Below are positions 52,607 to 64,000 of a stretch of DNA of 64,000 bases, piece by piece. The DNA comes from Tenebrio molitor (taxonomy: Eukaryota; Arthropoda; Insecta; Coleoptera; Tenebrionidae): contig NC_091055.1 in assembly GCF_963966145.1 (NCBI RefSeq), positions 930,001 to 994,000 of the forward strand, written 5' to 3'. Both the position numbers and the translations under genes were made by a program. The notes beneath the pieces are model-generated. The model was not told the DNA's origin and searched no databases. It was given only the letters and a program-made list of their open reading frames with translations. Each line of letters begins with the position of its first letter. Positions within the stretch are counted from its first letter, which is position 1.

Positions 52607-53038
52607 CTGAAAATAAAATACATTTCAACACCGAAAGTCTCTTATGGTGTTGCTAATACCAATAATTACATTAGGAAGATAAAACTATGAGTCGTGGTGA
52701 AGCCATCAGCATTTATATAACTTCGTAATAACATTACATAAGAATTTTATCTATGGCAGATTTCCTAATAAGTGGACACTTTTGACTTTGAGAAATTCAC
52801 AAAATTTAATTAATGATTATAATTTGCACTTTCTATCCTGTTTAATTTATTCAGTCTGTAAACGTTTCATAAACATTTACGCTTTTACATGTTCACTTAT
52901 AATTTCTCTGCTCCAGGCATCCCTTCTTCGTTATGTGAAATTCACTGTTACAAAATGCGGATAAACATATTTACTCCACAGTTATTAACTGTAATTGCTC
53001 TTCACGATAATATGTACTGACGTTAATTCAACAATTTA

Positions 53039-53698
53039 TACAGGATGTCCAAAAAAAAGACGAGTCCATAACTCCCTTATTTATAAGAAAATTTTAACTA
53101 TTTATACACCAAATTAAATGGTTGTGAGTAAGCTACAAAAAGGCCTAATAAATTCATGTATAGTCCCAAGGGCTTCAATGGTAAACTGTCAAAAAAAAAA
53201 TTTCAAATGGGAACATATACTTTTTTTTAGTAATTCTGATAGAGATTTTCATTCTGAAAACAATCGTGTATCACAAGTATACACTTACATGACAAAAAAC
53301 AAAAAAAAAAGTTAAAAAACGCTACTATCGCCATGCGCTCCATTTTGCGCTAAACATTGACGTCGTCTTTGCGCAATCCCTATGTCATTATTTGTCATTT
53401 GTTTTTCCAGCTAATTTAATTTGGTTATTACACTGTAACGCAATGATAGCTTCTCGCTTGGTGCTCGTCATTTGTTTCAAAAGTTAGTGTTATTTTTTTC
53501 AGAATAAAAATCAGAATTTCTAAAAAAAAATATATGTTCCCATTTGAAAAAAAAAATTTTGACACTTTAACCTTGAAGCCCTTATGTGGGCCATCTTGCA
53601 GCCTATTTACAACCATTTAATTTGGTGCATAGGTAATTAAAATCGTCCGATAAATAAGGGAGTTATGGGCTCGTCTTCTTTTTTAGGGACACCCTGTA
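53039..53698. repeat. Long-TIR element, ~220-bp arms
   Basis: About 660 bp. The left arm (TACAGGATGTCC, GACGAGTCCATAACTCCCTT, CCAAATTAAATGGTTGT, TTCAAATGGGAACATAT) mirrors the right arm (ATATGTTCCCATTTGAA, ACAACCATTTAATTTGG, AAGGGAGTTATGGGCTCGTC, GGGACACCCTGTA). There is a short unpaired centre and no transposase. Confidence 0.88.
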
Positions 53699-54344
53699 TA
53701 TTAATCTCATTGTGAGTAAAAAAGAGTAAATAGAACACAAGAAGATGGGACGGAGATATCTGCAATTTTTTTCAAGCCATCTGTTTTCTTATTCATGTAA
53801 TTTGATTTATTAAGAAGAAAATGTTTTAATAGACAATACTTCCTAGTTTTTGATTTCATAATACGTCAATCTTTTATTAATGCTTTTAAAGTATTCAAAT
53901 TTTCCATTGCATAGTCTCGTGTATTCAACCACCTTGAAATTTATGTCGGTAAATATAAGTATTCAAAAAATAAACATCACAAAGATAAAATTTTGTAAAA
54001 ACTACCCATCCAAATCCTTAAAGGTATTATACCTTATCAAGATCTTGTATACAATATTTTTTTAGAATGTATTTCACTATTTAAAGTCATCGCCGTCAGT
54101 AATGAATCAGAAATTTTAAAATATTATGAAATCAAATTTTTCATTCTACGATTTGATATTTCACAAAGTGTGAGTTAATGTCAAACTAATCTTTTTTTAA
54201 TATCAAACTATAGAAAACCTTCGCTTGTATTTTAACGTTTTTGTGATTATAATACTCAATTCAAGAGAACATAAAAGGTCAAGTGCTAATTTATGTACGG
54301 ATATAAATAAAAAAATACTCGTATGTTTTATCAACGTAGACTTG

Positions 54345-54558
54345 TATCGGGTGTTCATTTAAATTCATCCTCAAAGTAAGCGTTGAAGAGGCGTTGTGAA
54401 CGCACCATGGATTACGGATCATATATCAGCTGTTTAAATCTAACCTCATTTTTAGCGTTGTTTGTTGTTAGTGTTTTTATTCTGCAGACTGGCGCGTGGT
54501 GCGTTCACATTCGACTCTTCAACGCCGCCTTTGAGGATAAATTAAATGAACACCTGAT
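54345..54558. repeat. MITE family A, full-length copy
   Basis: About 214 bp. Ends TA-TCGGGTGTTCATTTAAAT and ATTAAATGAACACCTGA are inverted repeats. Subterminal CCTCAAAG..GCGTTGAAGAG matches inverted CTCTTCAACGCC..CTTTGAGG. The 65-codon open frame at 54383-54580 is made almost entirely of this element. Confidence 0.88.
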
Positions 54559-54583
54559 TCCTATTCTTCGTCAAATGTGATTA

Positions 54584-55064
54584 TACAGGTGTCCCAAAAT
54601 TGGCGTACAAACTACTTACTAACTTATCAAGGATGTTTAAATGTACATGAAAAAAATATGGAAAAAATGTTTCCGACAAAAAAATCAATTATTTTTATTA
54701 TTATTATTAACGGTAATACAATGTAAACAAAGATATATTCGTACATTATTACCTTGCAATGTTACCGTAGTGGATTAAAAATAATTTTTACGATTTCCAA
54801 AGCCTCTAAATTCTTTATTAAGCACGATTATATATTGGTAGTGAGTGATCTTGTACTATGTGATAATATGTACGATCAGAGGTAGCTGTCATGACAATTT
54901 CATACATGTACCTCAAAATAACTGATCTGTTAAGTGCCACTTTCAAACACCCCCAAATCAGCAAATAAGTCCAATAGAATTTTTTTAACATTTTTCTGAC
55001 GTTTCCGGTAATCTATTCTACACCGTAGTGCACCGTTAGTACGCCATTTTTGGGACACCCTGTA
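54584..55064. repeat. TIR element, TA-CAGGTGTCCCAAAATTGGCG ends
   Basis: About 481 bp. The left end TACAGGTGTCCCAAAATTGG, then CGTAC, pairs with GTACGCCATTTTTGGGACAC then CCTGTA. It starts only 25 bp after the family A element. Noncoding. Confidence 0.82.
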
Positions 55065-55121
55065 TAAATTCTGTTGTTCCCTATTGTAGTTTATGAAGGC
55101 CACATAAGCTTATTCGACGAG

Positions 55122-55194
55122 GAGAAAAGTTTCATGAATTGGCGAGTTCTTTCTCTGGTTAAAATTAACACACGTATTTAAGATGCACCCTGTA
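55122..55194. repeat. Solo end of the 56806 element family
   Basis: AGAAAAGTTTCATGAATTGG, CGAGTTCTTTC, TGGTTAAAATTAACACACGT and CACCCTGTA match the inverse of the left end of the complete element at 56806-57227. The other half is absent. Confidence 0.75.
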
Positions 55195-56805
55195 TATATG
55201 TACTGTTTTGCTTCATTTAAATACATAACAATATTGTTACTAGAGGTAATCAAAAGAAAACTGATTAACTAATTTGTTAGTTGGCTCTATTGAAAAATAC
55301 AAATACGAAGCTGACAAGATTTTTTTAAATTTCATATGGGAGTAAAAATATACAGGTATGTAGGTACAAGGATTTCTCTTTCTTCATGTGATAAATTAAT
55401 AAAGAAAACAAAAAATCAAAATAGCAATGACCAAGCAACATTGAAATGAATTATTTTTAATACACACTTTCACCTAGTAAATTTACAAACGATATTCAAT
55501 GTCATTTGTAATACAGCAGCAAATCGCAATATAGTAAAAAAAAAGGACAAAAAACTTGTGTGGTTTAATGTTAACTATGGCTATTAGTGATATGTGGTAG
55601 TATAATTGTGGTGTATGTAGTCGTAACAATACGTATAATAAAATAAATCACGAAAGGCCTTCGATTAAAAACATTTCTGAAAATAAATTTGTTGCAAGTC
55701 TGAAACGAAATAATCAATTGTCGTTTTGAATTTTATATTAGATGAGTATTTCTAAAATATAAGGGTTGGTGTGCGACGCGACCTTCACTGGCATATGCTT
55801 CAAAGTCGGAGGAATTTTGCAATATACGCAATATCACGAAAAAAATGTATGCTAAGGGAAGGAAACAAAAATCAATCCTTACTTCACACGTAAAACATAA
55901 AAAAAAATTACAACCGTTTATATAGTTTGGCACTAAGATATTGACATTACGATGCAATGTAGATTTATGCGACGATAAGTAGGTCGTATTTATTAATAAT
56001 TTAAATGACATTTCAGTCACGAATCAGTAATTATCAACGTATTACGATATTGATAAAGTGTCGTTTGTAATTCCTAACTTAACTTAAAATTAAAAACTGT
56101 ATTCTATCAAGAATTTGCACTTGAGTTAACAATATTTATTGACGAGGCGATTATGTAATATTTTTTGTGATTATCTGGATTTTTTCTTTCAAGTGACAAC
56201 GTTACAATTGAATTACTTTTGTACAGGTTTTTAAATTGACAAATTGTACTAAAACTAAGTAAATAAATATACTTTCACTGCTTGTATGGAACAATTGTTC
56301 GTCAAAACCTTACCTGAGGAATATTAGTCAGAATAGAAATTTTACTTTTAGTTTTGTTCTATTGTTTAGTGTGTGAATTTTTGCGAATGATGTGAAAAAC
56401 TAAACCACATTTTTTCTCAAACTTTTCGTATCTATGTACTTTTATATTTAAATTAATTGCTACTTAACTATGTGAATCATAACTATTAAGGACTATCCAC
56501 ATGGATATTTTATTAGTGATATGTATTTTTGAATACAATTTAATTTTTCAAAAATTGCGAGATAATTACATTTTTTTGAAAAAATTAGCATATTGCATTA
56601 TGTCTGTTCCATAAGTTTCTCTTTGTAACTACGAAAAACTTCAAAACTGTCTGTACAATATTTTATCTTTTACAAATGTGAATATTTTCGTCACAATGTT
56701 TCAAAAAAATTGGACGTCATTCTAAAAACAAGACAATAATTGTGTTTCCGATTTTCATTTCCAGTGTCATGTTATGACATAATGATAAATTAACTCATAA
56801 TTATA

Positions 56806-57227
56806 TACAGGGTGTGTTTCAAATATGTGTGTTAATTTTAACCAGTGAAAGAACTCGACAATTTATGAAACTTTTCTCTATAACATTTTGCAAAAATCGC
56901 AAAAGTTTTCCAAGATTTTTTGCCCCCATTTTTTACCAAAGGAGCCGTTTTGTGTGTTTAACTAGTCTCTATTTTTTTGTAACCATGCAATTTTAATTTT
57001 AATTATTTAATTTTTTCTATAACGATGTAACTTTTTTGACAGGGTTCCGTTTCTATAACAGCAGAAAAATTTCGCCCTTACTCATAGGCAAGTGATGGCT
57101 AATTTATTCCAAATTTTAAATCAATTTGTTACAATTTTTCGTAAAAAATTCAAATAGAAAAAACGTTTCATTTAACAACCTCTGCTACGTGTTAAAATTA
57201 ACACACGTAATTTAGATACACCCTGTA
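56806..57227. repeat. TIR element, TA-CAGGGTGTGTTTC ends
   Basis: About 422 bp. The left end TACAGGGTGTGTTTCAAATA, then TGTGTGTTAATTTTAAC, pairs with GTTAAAATTAACACACGTAA, then TTAGATACACCCTGTA. No transposase. The open frame at 56814-56996 lies inside it and is not a gene. Confidence 0.85.
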
Positions 57228-60200
57228 TATAAATTAATTTCTTTTCTCTTTTCGGTACCAAAGTAATAGACCTTTGGTACCAAGGATGAATATAATTACG
57301 ATCATACAAAATTCAATTATTTGAAGCAATCACTTTGACTACGTTTTTATGTATTTGTTTCTTAATAATTAAGTCAAAGAGGAACGTAAGTAAACTAATT
57401 ATTTTTCATTATTAAAAATTTCTCACTGCTTATGAGGCAATTTAACTTTTATTGCAAACTGTGTGAACAAGAATGCAGCAGAGGAAAAAACTTGGTGTTG
57501 CGTCATAGGTCAGATGTTAAAAATTTACCGATTACATCTCGGTGAAAAAATGAAGTAGTCCCAATAATTTTACTTCGTGGTTTAATTGTCACATATTGGT
57601 GCATTCTGATACACATCTGGTGTAGCCTTGGAGTAGAAAGTGATGTTTATATCACACTATACATATAAAAATGTCGAAGACAGTGTGCAACTAACGTTCT
57701 TTGCCAATTGTAGAGGTTAACAACTATTTAAAGGAAAAATATGCGGTCGTTTGCTAAACAGCTTTTAAAAAATCTCGGTCATAAAACTTCTGGCCAAGCA
57801 GCTACCAACAATTACAATTTTAATATTTTTTTAATTGAGTTCTTGAAATATATAGTTCTTGAAAAATATGGTTTTCATTTTTTTTGACTTAATCAGAGCG
57901 ACCTCACCACTTGCTTTATAAATCACAAGATTAAATTGCTAAAAGTTAAAACTCAGAATTTTTTCCTTTGCGATATTTTTTTGACATGTGCCACACCTGA
58001 AATAAAATTTAATGTTTGATTTTAAAATAATGGTTTCGAGTTGTAATTAAGAGAAAGGCCCTTCTTCGTTGCAAACTATAACTTCATTGATATGTGCAAA
58101 CAAGATCGAGGTCACTAATGGGAAGAGAAATTATGTTCAACAAATGTTTATTCAATTAAATCTCTACCACGGACAGAAAACGACAAAACAATAAATAGTT
58201 TACGAAGAAAAATTTAAAAACGAGAAATCCAACAGATATTTCAACGGTCATGCTAATCACGATAATTACAATAATACACCACATGTTATCATGTTTACTA
58301 ATTCATATGCAGATAGCTGATTATCACTAATTTAATAAATGCCGCAAGTCAAGATATTAGCATTATTCTTTAAAAATTCTATTTTTTCACAATCTATAAT
58401 GAACGTTTTCTTCGCTACTGATTTTGACCATTCCAAACCCACCGGAAGCTGACTTTCTTCACTTTTACCATAACCTTGATTTGTTTAAATGAATGTGTAA
58501 GAAATTTTTGGCAGGTAAAACTGTATCAGGTCTTTCTAATTGATCGTAAATTATTTTCCGCGTTAATTGATCCGCGATTTTAAGACACCTAGCAATTTCA
58601 GCACAGTTAGGTTCTTTCTTTACATAATACTCATTCCTCTAATGGTAAGGTCTTGTGCCGAAGGTTGTTAACCCCGCGAGGACTTTTGGTTAAAAATCTA
58701 CACCCGGATAATTTTCAATTTTTTAAAATTAACAGTAATGCTCAGTTTTCTTTCTTATTTATTGATAAGAGGTGATATTTTAACAACGTCTAGATACTTT
58801 TCCCTATTCAGTAAATACGAAATTAATTAATTTTCAAAAACAATGAAGCTATTACATTCACACGTTATAGTAGTAAATGGTTGATCTTCTTTTTATGGTA
58901 TGCTTAAAAACAATAGTAGTTTCTACGCCTGCCGCCTACTGAATTAGGTTGACTTTTTTTTGGAAAAGTGAAATCAAACATGTCTCAAGGCCAGAATTTA
59001 TGACCTGAATTGAGATTTTTACCAAATGATCGATATTGTCATTAATGTGGGTCATATGTTTTAGGTATCTGTATTTTGGTAACTTTCATTTGTTACCTCA
59101 GGCTAGTAACACACCTTTAAAGTGAGAGTATTTGAAAACATCTTATGACCCAAATTAAAACGTCTTTCCCATCATTTACTTCACTTCAGTGTATGTACAC
59201 CATTTTTATAACTGAAAGGTGACACACCTTCATCTCAAAAACCCGATTCTCACTTTCCAAAAGTTGCAAGAATTTCAATTACATTTTTACAATTGAACTC
59301 TGCTTTTTAAACAAGTGATTCATTTTTACTGGCAAAAATCAACAATGTCTTCCATGCTGTAAATACCGTTCAATTGAATTTTTGGGGAACCTCTGCTAAC
59401 ACTTTTTCTATCATATTGATTAACATATTTATAAAAAAAAAAATAAAGCCCAAAACATACAAAGGCAAGTTTTTTTGCAATTCACTCTATACAGGGTGAA
59501 ATTGATATACATAAGTATTAAAACCCTAGGACCTAGGATCTTCAGACCATTTGTGAAAATCACGTGCATTCAGTTTTTCGCTATACCTCCCCATGAGTGC
59601 GCCACTGATATTACGTTAGAAAGAATAGTATGACTAAAAATGTATCGAGTGCAACGCAAAAACAGGTGCAAATTTAAAGTGTTTTTTGGACTATTTCATT
59701 CATACTAAGATTTTGTGTTCTGTTTTTAAAGCGTTTTCGCCGCTACTCATTTTTCGATTTATTAGAGCTTCCAGAAGCGTCTTGTTTGGGATGGAATTAA
59801 GTTAAATTTCAAAATGTTTAGCCACATTTTAGGTTTACTCACTTATTAAAGATACTATGGTTTGTATATTTTGATGCATTTCAGTTTCACCCTGTATAAC
59901 ATTTTGAAAAAATGCTATTGTAAATTTATCCGAGCTAGGTTATGAGACCACTAAATTAAACGATGTAATTGCAGCCGATTCATTTTCTTTAAACGAAAAC
60001 TTATTTTAATAACAATATTTTAGTTTCACCATTTCTTATTATATTGTTTGCTTTCTGTTAATGTTAGAATTATTGGTCCTGTTCTTATTGTTACGTAGTT
60101 TTTTCGTTAGAATTGCTTTGTTAATGTACAATACAAATAAAAATATTCCTATATAGTCGCTCATTAATTTAACACAACATTAACTTTAACGGTTCTAGTG

Positions 60201-62576
60201 GTTACAAGTTGTTGACATAACATCTAGAAAAATTTTCAAAATTTGTTACATAATACATTTAATGGACGGTTTACATAAATAAATTCCTTCAACGTGAAAC
60301 AAGAACAACATATATAAAATTTTATTTTAAGTGAATTTTTATGTTGAAAATAAATATTTCTTAACGAGACATTTCCACAATTCAATTTCTTTTTTACGTA
60401 CGTCAATAACGTACCTACAAGTGACGCAACTTTCAATCCACCTGTATAATAAACCTATTGAACATTATCGATAACACTGAACCCAGTGCCTATAAAATTT
60501 CTACTAGATTCAGGTCAATTTTGTCGTGACTCGTGTTGGGAATGTTTTTTCATAAAACATTAATTTTGGGGAGTGGCGTACTTTCGTTGAAATTCCTTTT
60601 TTCTTGTTTTAATTGAAGTAAATTTTATTCCAGTGTAAGTAGTTTAAAAATCGCTTTTCCCTTCTTCGTTTATGACAAATGTTCACACGTTTATCGATCA
60701 AATTTAGGTCAGAGTAGATTTTTTCCCTAAATATATGTAGTAATAAATTAGGAGAATATATTTTATTTGGTAAACGAGCCCCAAGCAAATTATTCGCCGT
60801 ATAACAAACGTAAGGTAGGATCTTGATAAGGTACAAATTAAATTTAAAATTAAGGACTCATAAATTTAGCAAACCTCACGCAATTCCTCATTTTCCCATT
60901 TTTCTCCGGAAAGACGGTCGATTATTGCCCCAAATTAAAAATGGGATAATTGTTATTACTATTACGAAAGTCTAGCATTGTTAGAATAGCCTATAATTAC
61001 AATATCATTCAAACAAGACGATCTGTTCTTAAAACAATACTTTCTACTTTGCATATCTAACTTATCTTTGTAACAGTTTTGCAATGCAGACTTCGGAGAC
61101 TTGGTCAATTTATAAATTTTACAATGCCTTATTTAAATCTTAATTGTTTTACAAGTATTAAAACTCTCTACTTGTTCCCACAAGTGCATTCAAATTTCTA
61201 CTTCCTATGTAACGGAATATCCGTTTTTCATTCCACCGCTAAATTATTTAACAGAAAATGTTCCTCCCGAATTTACAGTTTTTCTTTTTACCCGACACTC
61301 ATTTCTAGACGCAAAGTTGCCACAACAGTCACTTTTAAAAACCAGACGTTCTATATATTATGCGATGAACGTATGCTTAATTAATTTTTAACTGTACTAC
61401 AACCAGCCAGTGAAAAATGTATGGATTTAACTCACAAATAAAGGTTAAATATCTTTGAAAGCAATCCCTATCATTTTTTTTTTAATGAATTTTTCCAAAA
61501 ACCGTCCACACTATTTTAAATTTAAAAATCAAAATCACAGTAAAGGTAGTACTATTGTTATAGTAATGTCTACTCTAACTTTCCATCTTTATTAAAATGT
61601 TACTGTTACTGTTTAAAGGAAGACAAAGGAATACCTCGCGCACTGCTCTGCATGTTAAATTAATTTGCTAAATTATCGATAACAAAAAAAATGATCTCAA
61701 AACAGTTGTGTACGATTATTTTTATTTTAAGATGCAATTTACTTAAAAACAAAATGTATTTTTTACACAAATCGCACGTTTAATTTTTTCCTGTTTTTCC
61801 CTTTTTGGTAAGGTAGGTTTATGGAATTCATTGAAAAACAAATTCAATTTTCATTTCGATCTGTAACGAATGTTTCAATTTCTTACCAAACCATTATAAT
61901 GGAAACATTTAGCCTCGATAATTTTTTTTAAATTATTTCAATCGGATTTAAATTTTATTGTGTTGTAAATATTGTGACTTTCACAATATTTTTAATCGTC
62001 ACGTTGGGTTTCCGTCACTAATATTATTTACATTCCGTCATATCGATTTAGTTATGATTCGATTTTTTTCTCCCAAAATTTCTCCAATGCATTTTTTGTC
62101 TTTACAAAATTAATTTGGCAAATTGAGCTAATAGAAAGGTGTTCACCAGAAAATTTTAATAATTTTCGGGTCAAGCACACTTGGTGACTGGTTGAATCCT
62201 ATTGTAAAATTCGGTGCACGTTGATAACAAAAAATTATGTTTATGTATGAGTTAATGTTCTTCTCCATTAGTCCGGATATGAATTTTTTATAATATATTT
62301 ATCCACAGGCTATTCATTAATAATGAAAATTGAATTAACTCATTTAACATTGTGTACGTGAAAGCTTTTTGTTTTGAAATAAGCAATTTCCAAGTAATAC
62401 CAAGTAGGTACAGGTACTATTTTGCTTGAGAAGGTGGACTGTTGTTATTAATTAATTAGGAAAAATTTACGGACCGATGAAAATTACGTAGTACGAGATG
62501 CTACTCCACGTTTTAATACTCGTTTCTTTTCTAACAGTCGGAGAAGTGGTGAAATTGTATTTTTATGGGTACCACT
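57228..62576. other. Noncoding, no gene seen
   Basis: AT-rich sequence with only short open frames lacking domains or splice context. It contains one complete inverted-repeat element (59490-59896). Confidence 0.55.
59490..59896. repeat. TIR element, TA-CAGGGTGAAATTGATA ends
   Basis: About 407 bp. The left end TACAGGGTGAAATTGATATA pairs with the right end CATTTCAGTTTCACCCTGTA. Noncoding; terminal arms are only about 20 bp. Confidence 0.75.
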
Positions 62577-63450
62577 TTAGCAAACGGTACAGAAATTTTT
62601 GAACGTGATTTGGAGATGTCGAACATCCCAGATGAAAATATTCTTACATGTAGCAAGTGCCATCAAAAGTGTCTTCCACAGTACCAAGCGCAGGTCTTCC
62701 GCCTTGGTAGTACCAGTAGAGCGTAACTCCTTTGAGTCGGGAAAAGGAAGAGCCGTCTCAATTTCGTGTTTTATATCCACAACACACACATACACACACC
62801 CACGCATGCACTCACTGTATGTCAAAAAATTTATTGGTACTCCAGCAGTACTGTTAACATTTTGTTAAGGTAACGCGCGACTTTCGCTCAATGCCTTCAC
62901 TGAGTGGGTACTGACAGGTAAAAAGTGCGGAATAGCATAGCGGTATTCAGTCTCTACTCTCTTAGATAGAGGGGGATTGGATTAAGGTAGCACCATACCT
63001 ACGTGGAATGCGGATTGGATTTAAGTACCTGTTTCGTTTGCAGAGGTGTTAGCCGATGCGGCGCCACTACCCTAAAGTTGAGAACATAACATCATACACC
63101 TGCAACGGATCTTCGGTTTGACCACGCGTTCAAACCATTTCCGCATACAGCCTACAACCTGTCAGCGAAACTGCGATCAATTGTGAACCATTCTGTTCTC
63201 GATTATTTCATCCTTTCGGAACACCGTTTCGCCATTCGATTCTTCGGAAAAATATCAATTACTATTCCGTTTTCGGTATTGTCGCAAATTTATTATAGAA
63301 CACTTGCTTGTTCTGGTTCTGGTACTAGATAATTTGAAACTCTTCGGAATAAAGACGAGAAACTTTCACGACTGAATTCTTCCTTCATTTACCATCTCTG
63401 CTGGTACACTTCCAATTTGAAATTTTATCGAAGCACCGGCTTTATCTGCT
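62577..63450. promoter_or_regulatory. GC-richer stretch, possible promoter or 5' exon
   Basis: Composition is noticeably less AT-rich than either side. A minus-strand donor (GCTACAT then GTAAGA, exon edge 62648) could belong to a noncoding first exon of the gene at 49.3-52.6 kb, over a 10-kb intron. Plus-strand donor-like sites (CAG then GTAAAA near 62918) also exist, so orientation is open. If the donor at 62648 were read in the one open frame there, joining to 52606 would create a stop codon, so a coding link is ruled out. Confidence 0.25.
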
Positions 63451-64000
63451 ATTTCAAAAATTCACTCGGAAATGTAAAAATCACAGAATGTTGAGGAAAA
63501 ATCCAAAAAATGCATTGAAACAATTTAACTGATCTTGGTAATATGGTGCCGTTATAACTCGATGATCTTTAATTGGATAACTGGTAATGTCTCTCGACAT
63601 CAAATAAAAATGGTGAAATGACCGATAAATTATCATTTTTCAGTTTTTAGATATTGATTTGATCAAACCGAGTGGTACTATTTTATAGACTCAAAAGTAC
63701 TGGTACTTTTTTTGTAGAGCAAATTTTTTAATGGATCTTCTGAGACAAGAAGAAGAGAATGCATCATTTAATTTATACAAGTTGCCCTTCTGATTGTAGC
63801 TGTTACAAAGGTTACAGAAACAATGCTATAAAACGCGTTATATATAGCAACACGCAACATTGGTCTTGAAATAAAACCAAAGCAAACACATTCTAATTGA
63901 GAGATCACGTGATATCATTTTTCATATCAACAATCTCTTCGTCAAAGGAAAAAACAAAATTCCACCGTTGGAAAGTTATTTTTTCAACAAATATATTTTT
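63451..64000. other. Noncoding window edge
   Basis: AT-rich; no feature recognised. Confidence 0.5.

Noticed and set aside
54383..54580. 65-codon plus-strand open frame
   Set aside because: It consists almost wholly of a family A MITE; the apparent reading frame is the element's inverted repeats.
58640..58710. tRNA-like composition (GGTTGTTAACCCC region)
   Set aside because: No complete cloverleaf, no proper TΨC GTTCRA motif and no paired acceptor stem could be drawn.
62577..62825. 82-codon minus-strand open frame
   Set aside because: No domain, includes a CA-repeat-derived run, and joining it through its donor to the next gene's first exon creates a stop codon.

Overview
This is an AT-rich nuclear window from an insect. 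Three protein-coding genes, all on the minus strand, sit in long noncoding stretches filled with small inverted-repeat transposons. Ten reconstructed introns lie inside coding sequence: eight are 49-58 nt, one is 91 nt and one is 1.25 kb. Introns with a mode near 50 nt, plus a single-copy insect-type SLC41 gene, suggest a holometabolous insect, plausibly a beetle. This is inference; no marker gene fixes the species. No rRNA, convincing tRNA, CRISPR array, operon or prokaryotic feature was seen.

Layout: 3.3-6.4 kb holds a complete five-coding-exon SLC41-type magnesium transporter gene. From 6.5 to 28.5 kb no intact gene is visible; there are several inverted-repeat elements and, at 17.1-17.3 kb, a decayed DDE-type transposase fragment. 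28.5-31.6 kb holds a 1021-residue multi-C2H2 zinc-finger protein on one coding exon, with a likely noncoding 5' exon further right (candidate promoter island 38.1-39.3 kb). 31.7-49.2 kb is repeat-rich and contains a 2.5-kb foldback element with arms over 700 bp. 49.3-52.6 kb holds a seven-coding-exon gene for a 977-residue, mostly disordered protein with a predicted N-myristoylation start and a charged coiled coil. 53.0-57.3 kb is a dense cluster of inverted-repeat elements. The rest is noncoding, with a slightly GC-richer stretch at 62.6-63.4 kb that could be a promoter or 5' exon.

The three genes have no evident shared pathway and simply neighbour one another. The most unusual material is in the repeats. 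Many elements with unrelated interiors share TA-flanked CAGGGTG-like termini. Two families have several copies here. The large foldback has a 39-bp length difference between its arms at a CGGT microhomology. A 31-bp perfect hairpin is flanked exactly by 7-bp direct repeats. I did not find a clearly new multi-gene system.
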